From the NCBI GenBank assembly GCA_938023085.1, contig CALHDP010000089.1:1-64000 (forward strand): a stretch of 64,000 nt of DNA, written 5' to 3'. Source of the DNA: an uncultured Collinsella sp. (GTDB lineage Bacteria > Actinomycetota > Coriobacteriia > Coriobacteriales > Coriobacteriaceae). Shown here piece after piece: positions 9,127-16,113 of this stretch (positions are counted from its first letter, which is position 1; every line of letters starts with the position of its first letter). Under the pieces are notes generated by a model. It did no database searches and was not told the DNA's origin. It saw only the letters and a program-made list of their open reading frames with translations. The translations under genes were made by a program, and so were the position numbers.

Positions 9127-10551
9127 GTGGTCTTCGCCCCCCAGGGAAAACATACGCTGTCGCACCGCGTTTTTGTGACGATCTTTGTCTGCGCCATGGC
9201 GGTTATCGTGGCGTTTACGGTGCTGGGCGCGTTCTTTGTGCAAAACACCTTGGCGGATGCCACGAGTGCCAATCTGGCGCAGGAAACCGAGCTCATTGCT
9301 GCCGCCCTCGACGAGCAGCAGGAGCCCATCCTGTTCTTGCGTAGCCTCGATCGCGAGGACTTGCGCATCACGCTGATTAACAAGGATGGATCGGTTGCCT
9401 ACGACAACGAGGCGTCGCCTTCCACACTGCCCAACCATGGCGATCGCCCCGAGGTCATCGAGGCCTTTGAGAGTGGTTTGGGTTCCGCGGAGCGCGCAAG
9501 CTCTACGCTCGACGAGATTATGCTGTATCGCGCCGTCGCCCTTGATAACGGCCAGGTTGTCCGCTTGGCGCAGGCCCAGCCTGGCGTTGCGGCGATTTTG
9601 CTGTCGATGGTGGCGCCGATGCTGCTTATCGCGGCAGCGGGTGCGGTACTCTCGTTTTTTATGGCGCGCCGCGAGTCCCGTGCCATCATCGCGCCTTTGC
9701 AAGAGGTGGATTTGGACCACCCACGCCGTAGCTATGAGCACGCCTATGCCGAGATGGTCCCCATGCTTGAGCGTATCGAGTCGCAGCGCCAGGAGCTCAA
9801 GCGCCAAATGGCGGTGCTGGCGGACAACGACCGTATGCGCCGCGAATTCACGGCGAATATCACCCATGAGCTCAAGACGCCGCTTACGGCGATTTCGGGC
9901 TATGCTGAGCTCATTGCAAACGGCATGGTCGAGGGCGAGGACGACCTGCGCAACTTTGGCGGTCGCATCTATCGTGAGGCGGGCCGCTTGGCAGCGCTTG
10001 TCAACGACATCCTTACGCTGTCTAACTTGGACGAGGCCGAGCGTGCAACTGAGGGCGAGGCGGTGCCCATTGGGTCCACGGAGCCTATTGAGCTCTCGCG
10101 TGCCATCTACGCGGTTGAGCAGCGTCTTGAACAGGTCGCCCGTCAGGCGAATGTGACGATAAGTCATGAGACCAAGCCTGTGGTCATCGAAGGCGTGTCG
10201 CGCTTGATCGACGAGCTCATCTATAATCTGGCAAGCAACGCCATCCGCTACAATCGACCCGGTGGTACGGTTACGCTGCAGTGCGGTACCAACGACGAAG
10301 GCCATCCGTTCCTCGCGGTCGCCGACACGGGAATCGGTATCGCGCCTGAAGAACAGGGCAAGGTATTTGAGCGGTTCTATCGCGTGGACAAGAGTAGGTC
10401 CAAGGCACGCGGCGGAACCGGCCTGGGGCTTGCCATTGTCAAGCATGCGGCCCTGTATCATCACGCCACGCTCGATCTGTCGAGCGAGTTGGGCGTGGGA
10501 ACCACCATTACGGTGACGTTTCCCATACAGCAGGACGAGCCATTCGCATAG
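9127..10551 (+). CDS. PhoR-like sensor histidine kinase
   Basis: 474 residues from GTG with GGAGGAG upstream. Two membrane segments (about 14-37 and 157-179) flank an extracytoplasmic sensor of about 120 residues (LIAAALDEQQEPILF... DGSVAYDNEA), then a HAMP-like linker. The H box holds H247 in NITHELKTPLTAISGY. N box (YNLASNAIRYN), DTGIGI, FERFYRVD and GGTGLGLAIVKHA complete the ATPase. It is translationally close to the regulator, so the two form one operon, probably including pstB. The extracytoplasmic part is larger than in E. coli PhoR and resembles the actinobacterial and clostridial type. Confidence 0.92.
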   Translation: MVFAPQGKHTLSHRVFVTIFVCAMAVIVAFTVLGAFFVQNTLADATSANLAQETELIAAALDEQQEPILFLRSLDREDLRITLINKDGSVAYDNEASPSTLPNHGDRPEVIEAFESGLGSAERASSTLDEIMLYRAVALDNGQVVRLAQAQPGVAAILLSMVAPMLLIAAAGAVLSFFMARRESRAIIAPLQEVDLDHPRRSYEHAYAEMVPMLERIESQRQELKRQMAVLADNDRMRREFTANITHELKTPLTAISGYAELIANGMVEGEDDLRNFGGRIYREAGRLAALVNDILTLSNLDEAERATEGEAVPIGSTEPIELSRAIYAVEQRLEQVARQANVTISHETKPVVIEGVSRLIDELIYNLASNAIRYNRPGGTVTLQCGTNDEGHPFLAVADTGIGIAPEEQGKVFERFYRVDKSRSKARGGTGLGLAIVKHAALYHHATLDLSSELGVGTTITVTFPIQQDEPFA

Positions 10552-10576
10552 CGATACAACATAGATATTGATGTAG

Positions 10577-10610
10577 ACGCCGCATTTGACTTTCGGGTGC
10601 GGCGTTGTTG
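10577..10610 (+). terminator. Terminator after phoR-like gene
   Basis: ACGCCGCA (10577-10584) pairs with TGCGGCGT (10598-10605). The following T-rich tract is interrupted. Confidence 0.6.
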
Positions 10611-10670
10611 TGCAATTTTACGATTGCTTCCGACATTTTTACAGGAGAGCCTGTTTCTTATGTATAGAGT

Positions 10671-10699
10671 TTGGTCTCGGTAAAAAGATGCGATAACAT
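10671..10699 (+). promoter_or_regulatory. Promoter of the tyrosine-kinase module
   Basis: -35 TTGGTC (10671-10676), 17-base spacer, -10 TAACAT (10694-10699). The same GCGATAACAT sequence occurs before aspS at 35121. Confidence 0.55.
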
Positions 10700-10746
10700 A
10701 CGGACAGTTTTGTCAATCCGAACTGGGGAAATGAAAGGCAAGCTGC

Positions 10747-11403
10747 ATGACCCTTCTCGAACTGTTCCAGCTGCTCAAAAAGCACCTTCAGCTGGTCATC
10801 ACCCTTCCGGTGGTCTGCGCGATCGCCATGGGCATCGTGTCCTTCGTTGCGATGGACAACACCTATACCGCGACGACGAGCATGTACATTCTCGCCAAGA
10901 CCGACGATAGCGGTCAGATGAGCTACAACGATCTCTCGGCGAGCCAGATGCTTTCCAACGATATCGCCACGCTGCTGGATAGCGATAGCGTTAAGAGCGG
11001 TGCTGCCAATGAGCTGGGCCTTGCTGACCTGGATGACTACAAGGTGTCTGTTTCCTCCGAGACCACCACGCGTGTCATTACGCTTTCGGTTACCGGCACC
11101 GATGCCAAGGAGACGGCTAAGGTCGCAAAGGCCATGGCCAGCTCGGTGAGTACGGTCGCTCAGAACGTCGGCGCTGCCCAGAGCATCAACGTTATCGACG
11201 AGGCTAAGACCCCCGAAGTCCCCAGCGGCCCCAAGCGCACGCTGTATATTGCCGTCGCGTTCCTCGCCGGTATCTTTATCGCAGTTGCCTATGTCGTTTT
11301 GGCAGACATGCTCAATACCCGCATCCGCGGTGCCGAAGAGGCAGAAGAGCTCCTGGGCATTCCCGTTGTTGGCCGAATTCCGGCTATGAAAGGTGGTAAA
11401 TAG
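10747..11403 (+). CDS. Wzz/CpsC-type tyrosine-kinase modulator
   Basis: 218 residues. A membrane segment near the N-terminus (about 17-36), an extracytoplasmic helical part, and a second membrane segment (about 172-192) followed by a short cytoplasmic tail (NTRIRGAEEAEELLGIPVVGRIPAMKGGK). This is the standard layout of the membrane activator that pairs with a separate cytoplasmic BY-kinase in Gram-positive bacteria. In other species it sets capsule or exopolysaccharide chain length. The kinase gene starts 2 bases after the stop codon. No glycosyltransferase, flippase or polymerase gene follows. Confidence 0.9.
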   Translation: MTLLELFQLLKKHLQLVITLPVVCAIAMGIVSFVAMDNTYTATTSMYILAKTDDSGQMSYNDLSASQMLSNDIATLLDSDSVKSGAANELGLADLDDYKVSVSSETTTRVITLSVTGTDAKETAKVAKAMASSVSTVAQNVGAAQSINVIDEAKTPEVPSGPKRTLYIAVAFLAGIFIAVAYVVLADMLNTRIRGAEEAEELLGIPVVGRIPAMKGGK

Positions 11404-11405
11404 GC

Positions 11406-12143
11406 ATGGCTAAGGCAAAGAACACCGATAAGCTCGTTGTACAGAATGCCGCCAAGACCCTTCTGGCCAACATCCGCTTTGCGAGCGTGGACGACCCCAT
11501 TCGCACCATCACCGTTACCTCCTCGATTCCCAACGAGGGCAAGTCTACGGTTTCCATTAACCTTGCTCAGGCTATCGCCACGAGCGGCAAGTCCGTGCTC
11601 CTGGTCGAGGCCGATATGCGCCGCAGGTCTCTTTCCGATATGCTCGGCGTTCGTTCGCGCGGCGGACTCTATGCGGTCCTTTCCGAGCAGATCTCCATTG
11701 ACCAGGCAATTGTCGAGACGGGTCAGAAGAACTTCTACTTCCTCGATGCCGAGCCGCATATTCCCAATCCTGCCGACATCATCGTCTCTCATCGCTTTGC
11801 CAAGCTGGTAAAGGCACTGTCTGCCAAGTTCCAGTACGTCATCTTCGACGCTCCTCCGGTAGGCACCTTCATCGATGCTGCCGAGATTGCCAGCCTGACC
11901 GACGGCACGCTGTTCGTGGTGCGCGAGGATTTCACCAAGCGCGAGGAGGCGCTCAACGCTATCGGTCAGCTTAAGAAGTCCGAGAAGGTCAAGCTCATCG
12001 GTACCGTTATGAACTACTGCGAGACCGAGACCAGCGAGTACTACTACTCCTACTACACCAAGGACGGTAAGAAGGTGAAGAAGGGCTCCGACGATCAGGG
12101 GACTTCAAAAAAGGGCATCTTCACCAACCGAGCAAACGTTTAG
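11406..12143 (+). CDS. CpsD/CapB-type tyrosine kinase (BY-kinase)
   Basis: 245 residues, cytoplasmic. Walker A SIPNEGKST (40-48), Walker A' VLLVEADMR (65-72) and Walker B-like YVIFDAPPV (about 139-147) are the BY-kinase signature. The C-terminal tyrosine cluster SEYYYSYYTKDGKKVKK (about 213-229) is the autophosphorylation tail. Activity requires the membrane modulator encoded just upstream, and the phosphatase downstream reverses it. Together they form a complete phosphorylation switch whose target here is unknown because polysaccharide genes are absent from the surroundings. Confidence 0.93.
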   Translation: MAKAKNTDKLVVQNAAKTLLANIRFASVDDPIRTITVTSSIPNEGKSTVSINLAQAIATSGKSVLLVEADMRRRSLSDMLGVRSRGGLYAVLSEQISIDQAIVETGQKNFYFLDAEPHIPNPADIIVSHRFAKLVKALSAKFQYVIFDAPPVGTFIDAAEIASLTDGTLFVVREDFTKREEALNAIGQLKKSEKVKLIGTVMNYCETETSEYYYSYYTKDGKKVKKGSDDQGTSKKGIFTNRANV

Positions 12144-12160
12144 TTGATTAAGGCTGACCT

Positions 12161-12811
12161 ATGCGTGACATTCATTGCCATATCTTGCCGGGTGTAGACG
12201 ACGGTGCCGCCGATCTCGATGAGAGCTTGGCGATGCTCGAGGCTGCCAAGCGGGCCGGTGTAACCAGAATCGTTTGCACTCCTCACTGCCGTGATCCCTA
12301 TTTTGATTACGACAAGATGTGGGATGCCTTTGAGCTGCTGCGTGATAACGCTGACGGTTTTCCGCTCCAGATGGGCTTCGAGGTCAACCATCGAAAGCTC
12401 GTTGAGCTTGGTATCGATGCTGCGGAGCACTTGCATTTCGATGGGACCAACGAGTTTCTGCTCGAGCTTTCGACGCATGCCGATGCGTATGCGTTTAGAG
12501 AGTACGAGAACACGATTTACGATTTGCAGTGCCGTGGCTACCAGGTGATCATCGCTCATCCTGAGCGCTATCGTGCGGTTCAAAAGGATGTAAGCGTGGC
12601 GGAGCGTCTGGTCGATATGGGCTGCAAGCTGCAGGCTTCGGCGGACTTTATTGCCGGCGGTCGCTTTGGTCGCGAGAAAAAGCCGGCACAGCGTCTGTTT
12701 GATCAGAACCTGTACAGTTTCATCGCGAGCGATGCCCATAACGTGGGTCATTACGATTGCCTGGCGAAGGCTCGCGCGAAGTTTAGCGTGCGCGGAGCCC
12801 ATTTTCGCTAA
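12161..12811 (+). CDS. CpsB/CapC-type tyrosine-protein phosphatase (PHP family)
   Basis: 216 residues, metal-dependent. PHP motifs: DIHCHILPGVDDG at the N-terminus, CTPHCRDPYF (about 47-56), IIAHPERY (about 130-137) and ASDAHN (about 190-195), supplying the metal-binding His and Asp residues. It dephosphorylates the BY-kinase tail in the characterised pneumococcal and staphylococcal systems. It starts 17 bases after the kinase stop in the same transcription unit. Confidence 0.92.
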   Translation: MRDIHCHILPGVDDGAADLDESLAMLEAAKRAGVTRIVCTPHCRDPYFDYDKMWDAFELLRDNADGFPLQMGFEVNHRKLVELGIDAAEHLHFDGTNEFLLELSTHADAYAFREYENTIYDLQCRGYQVIIAHPERYRAVQKDVSVAERLVDMGCKLQASADFIAGGRFGREKKPAQRLFDQNLYSFIASDAHNVGHYDCLAKARAKFSVRGAHFR

Positions 12812-12850
12812 AATCTGTCCCTAACGTTCGCATTGAATGAAGGGGCAGCC

Positions 12851-13351
12851 ATGGATATCCAACTTAAGACGGGATGCTTTGATGACGCGGCGCTGGTGCG
12901 CCGCGCCGTTTTTATGGACGAGCAAGGCTACGAGAACGAGTTCGACGCGATCGATGAGGCGCCGGCTTGCATCCATGTGACGCTGTACGCGGACGGCGAG
13001 CTCACCGGCTGCTCGCGCGTGTTTCCCGAGGAACTGGAGCGCGCGGCAGATGCAGGGGCACCGGCTCTGCCGGCGTGCGACTTGGACGAAGGCGTCGCAG
13101 CGGGGGAGACCTATATTATGGGGCGCGTTGCCGTGCTGTCCGCCATGCGCCGTCGCGGTCTGGCAAGCAAGATTGTCGAAGCCAGCGAAGCTGCTGCGCG
13201 CGATGCCGGCGCCAAGCTCATAAAGTTGCATGCGCAGGAGTACGTGCTGCCGCTCTATGTTAAGGCCGGTTACACGCAGATTGCCCCGGTGGACTACGAA
13301 GACGAAGGCCAGCCTCATGCCTGGATGGCCAAGCGCGTAGATGGCAGATAG
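12851..13351 (+). CDS. GNAT family N-acetyltransferase (ElaA-like)
   Basis: 166 residues from ATG at 12851 with AAGGGG 5 bases upstream. Typical single GNAT fold: the acetyl-CoA pocket segment GRVAVLSAMRRRGLASKIVEAS (split by the usual R/Q-x-x-G-x-G/A loop, here RRRGLA) and LHAQEYVLPLYVKAGY near the end. The substrate cannot be predicted. The last codons lie within the first copy of a GGGACGTTCC repeat, so this repeat has been absorbed into the reading frame's end. Confidence 0.85.
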   Translation: MDIQLKTGCFDDAALVRRAVFMDEQGYENEFDAIDEAPACIHVTLYADGELTGCSRVFPEELERAADAGAPALPACDLDEGVAAGETYIMGRVAVLSAMRRRGLASKIVEASEAAARDAGAKLIKLHAQEYVLPLYVKAGYTQIAPVDYEDEGQPHAWMAKRVDGR

Positions 13352-13417
13352 GGACGTTCCTTTCCGATGACAGATAGGGACGTTCCTTTTCTGCCGGCAG
13401 CTGGGGACGCTCCTTGG
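13344..13417 (+). repeat. Three direct copies of a GGGACGTTCCTTT-type repeat
   Basis: Copies at 13344-13363 (GCAGATAGGGACGTTCCTTT), 13370-13389 (ACAGATAGGGACGTTCCTTT) and 13398-13417 (diverged). The core GGGACGTTC also occurs in the palindrome at 15865-15904. Their function is unknown. Confidence 0.85.
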
Positions 13418-13420
13418 CAA

Positions 13421-13450
13421 TTGACGCATTAGAGCGCTCGGACATACAGT
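13421..13450 (+). promoter_or_regulatory. Candidate htpG promoter
   Basis: -35 TTGACG (13421-13426), 18-base spacer, TACAGT (13445-13450). An alternative -10, TATAAA, lies at 13488-13493. I see no CIRCE-type inverted repeat. Confidence 0.45.
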
Positions 13451-13579
13451 TTTTCGATTCCGTGTGTATATATGCGCGCTATTGGGTTATAAAATCTAAG
13501 TCTGAACATAGCAGGTCTGCGATGCGGCTCGGGCAACCGGGCCGTTTTTGCGGACGGGGGTAGCGCGAAAGGACTGCAT

Positions 13580-15604
13580 ATGCGTCAATTTAAGACCGAG
13601 AGCAAAAAACTGCTCGACCTCATGATCAACTCCATCTACACCAATAAGGAAATCTTCCTGCGCGAGCTTATCTCTAACGCGAGCGACGCCGTCGACAAGC
13701 TCAACTTTAAGAGCCTGCAGGACCCGAGCGTCAAGCTCGACCAGGGCGACCTGGCTATTCGCGTCTCCTTTGATAAAGATGCCCGCACCATTACTATCTC
13801 GGATAACGGCATTGGCATGACAGCCGAGGAGCTCGAGCGCAATCTGGGCACCATCGCCCATTCCGGCTCTGAGGAGTTTAAGACCGAGAACGCCGAGCAG
13901 CAGGGTTCGGATGTCGACATCATTGGCCAGTTTGGCGTGGGCTTCTACTCGGCTTTTATGGTCGCCAGCCACGTGAAGGTCGTGAGCCGCGCCTATGGCG
14001 AGGACACCGCTCACGTGTGGGAGTCTGATGGTCTTGAGGGTTACACCATCGAAGATGGCGAGCGCGCCGAGCACGGTACCGATGTCATTCTGACGCTGCG
14101 CGAGAATGAGAAGCTCGACGCCGACGGCGAGGCCGAGACCTACGATCGCTTCCTGACCGAGTGGGGCCTCAAGAGCCTGATTCAGCAGTACAGCAACTAT
14201 GTGCGCTACCCGATCCAGATGATGGTGACCAAGAGCCGCCAGAAACCCAAGCCCGAGGACGCGCCGGAGGATTACAAGCCCGAGTACGAGGACTACCAGG
14301 AGCTCGAGACCATCAACTCTATGACGCCGATCTGGAAGAAGCGCAGCTCCGACGTTGAGCAGAAGGATTACAACGAGTTCTACAAGTCCACGTTCCACGA
14401 CTTTGACGATCCCGCGCGCACTATCAGCTTCCATGCCGAGGGTACGCTTGAGTACGATGCGCTGCTGTTTGTGCCGGGTCGTGCCCCGTTCGATCTGTAC
14501 AGCAAGGACTACGAGAAGGGCCTGGCGCTCTACAGCTCCAACGTGCTGATTATGGAGAAGTGCGACGACCTGCTGCCCGACTACTACAACTTTGTGCGCG
14601 GTGTCGTGGATTCTGCCGACGTGACGCTCAATATTTCGCGCGAGACGCTGCAGCAGAACCGTCAGCTCAAGGCCATCGCCAAGCGTGTGGAAAAGAAGAT
14701 CACCGCCGACCTTGAGGATATGCGTGACAACGACCGCGAGGCCTACGAGAAGTTCTTTGAGAACTTTGGCCGCGGTCTTAAGTACGGCATCTACTCGAGC
14801 TATGGCATGAAGGCCGATGAGCTCGCCGACCTGCTGCTGTTCTGGTCTGCCAAGGAGCAGAAGATGATTACCCTGGCCGAGTATGCCAAGGGCATGCCCG
14901 AGGATCAGAAGGCCATCTACTACGCCGCCGGCGACTCGCGTGAGCGCTTGGCCAAGATGCCCGTGGTAAAGGGCGTGCTCGACCGCGGCTATGACGTGCT
15001 GCTGCTGACGCAGGATGTGGATGAGTTCACGTTCCAGGCCATGCGTGAGTACGTTGCCGCCGATATGCCCAAGATCTATGAGGACGATGCTGCCCGCGAG
15101 GCTGCCGAGAAGGCCGTTACCGACGGTGCTGAGCCCGAGGTCGAGGATCGTCACCTGGAGCTCAAGAACGTCGCGACCGGTGATCTTGACCTGGCGACCG
15201 AGGACGAGAAGAAGGAGGCCGAGGACGCCACCAAGGAGAACGAGGACCTCTTTAGCGCCATGAAGGAGGCGCTCGGCGACAAGGTCGAGAAGGTCGCCGT
15301 CTCTGCGCGCCTGACCGATGCTCCCGCGTGCATCACCACCGAGGGCCCGCTTTCGCTCGAGATGGAGAAGGTGCTCCAGAAGGGTCCCGAGGGCGCGCCC
15401 GACGGTATGCCCAAGAGCCAGCGCGTGCTCGAGCTCAACGCCAAGCACCCGGTCTTTGCCAAGCTCGTCGCTGCTCAGAAGGCGGGCGACACCGACAAGA
15501 TCAAGCAGTACTCCGGTTTGCTCTATGACCAGGCCCTGCTGGTCGAGGGTGTTCTGCCCGAGGACCCCGTGGCCTTCGCGGCGGCTGTCTGCAACTTGAT
15601 GTAG
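13580..15604 (+). CDS. htpG: Molecular chaperone HtpG (Hsp90)
   Basis: 674 residues, cytoplasmic ATP-dependent chaperone. The N-terminal GHKL ATPase shows LRELISNASDAVDKL (N33), DNGIGM (about 77-82), IAHSGSEEF and GQFGVGFYSAFMVA. The middle domain has the conserved NVLIME-CDDLLPDYYNFVRGVVDS and SRETLQQNR segments. The C-terminal dimerisation part carries a strongly charged stretch at about 505-560 (DEKKEAEDATKENEDLF), making it longer than the E. coli protein of 624 residues. No linked stress gene is seen. Confidence 0.97.
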   Translation: MRQFKTESKKLLDLMINSIYTNKEIFLRELISNASDAVDKLNFKSLQDPSVKLDQGDLAIRVSFDKDARTITISDNGIGMTAEELERNLGTIAHSGSEEFKTENAEQQGSDVDIIGQFGVGFYSAFMVASHVKVVSRAYGEDTAHVWESDGLEGYTIEDGERAEHGTDVILTLRENEKLDADGEAETYDRFLTEWGLKSLIQQYSNYVRYPIQMMVTKSRQKPKPEDAPEDYKPEYEDYQELETINSMTPIWKKRSSDVEQKDYNEFYKSTFHDFDDPARTISFHAEGTLEYDALLFVPGRAPFDLYSKDYEKGLALYSSNVLIMEKCDDLLPDYYNFVRGVVDSADVTLNISRETLQQNRQLKAIAKRVEKKITADLEDMRDNDREAYEKFFENFGRGLKYGIYSSYGMKADELADLLLFWSAKEQKMITLAEYAKGMPEDQKAIYYAAGDSRERLAKMPVVKGVLDRGYDVLLLTQDVDEFTFQAMREYVAADMPKIYEDDAAREAAEKAVTDGAEPEVEDRHLELKNVATGDLDLATEDEKKEAEDATKENEDLFSAMKEALGDKVEKVAVSARLTDAPACITTEGPLSLEMEKVLQKGPEGAPDGMPKSQRVLELNAKHPVFAKLVAAQKAGDTDKIKQYSGLLYDQALLVEGVLPEDPVAFAAAVCNLM

Positions 15605-15611
15605 TTAGGTA

Positions 15612-15639
15612 GTTACGCGGTTTTACCAAACCGCGTAAC
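15612..15639. terminator. htpG: Perfect hairpin after htpG
   Basis: GTTACGCGGTTT (15612-15623) and AAACCGCGTAAC (15628-15639) with loop TACC, 9 bases past the htpG stop. No T-run follows. A second hairpin, CCGCCGTTC-TAAC-GAACGGCGG, is at 15661-15682. Confidence 0.7.
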
Positions 15640-15697
15640 GGCTCGACGCTGCCCTTCGTTCCGCCGTTCTAACGAACGGCGGACCAGCCGACGCTGC

Positions 15698-15797
15698 GCG
15701 GGCACCAGAGCGACAACTTGTCATTCAAAGAGGACGGCATGACCAGAAGGTCTATGCCGTCCTCTTTTCATGCCAATTTGTTCGCTCTGGTGCCCGC
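15698..15797. repeat. Nested palindrome A, with inner terminator
   Basis: Outer arms 15698-15713 and 15782-15797 form a perfect 16-bp stem. Inside is a second perfect 14-bp stem (15727-15740 with 15754-15767), tipped by GACC/GGTC and followed by TTTTC, which looks like a Rho-independent terminator. The outer stem would sequester the terminator in a larger fold. Confidence 0.88.
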
Positions 15798-15858
15798 TCG
15801 CTGGCATTACCAAAACATCGGCGGTCCAATAATGATTCCTTGGGAACGGGGGAAAGCA

Positions 15859-15910
15859 GTCATCGGGGACGTTCTTGTTTGACTAGTCGTTTAAGAACGT
15901 CCCCAATGAC
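15859..15910. repeat. GGGGACGTTCTT palindrome
   Basis: GGGGACGTTCTT (15865-15876) and AAGAACGTCCCC (15893-15904), with GTCAT/ATGAC continuing the stem outside one mismatch. It shares the GGGACGTTC core with the direct repeats at 13344-13417. From here to 16113 only the promoter region of the next gene is expected; TATATT occurs near 16001. Confidence 0.85.
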
Positions 15911-16113
15911 TATTTGAATTGCTAATTTGTGCGGGTTGTGGTTTTGTGAGCTGCTGGAATTAAAGATACTGTACATCTGTACGTTAACTTATCTTCGTAG
16001 TATATTGCTATCCGCAAAACTCAGCACCATTGTGCCGCGAGGCACTAAAGCGCCTACGTACAATGGTTGTCGATAGTACGATTCGATTCAACGACAGGAT
16101 GGATGGTCCAAGC

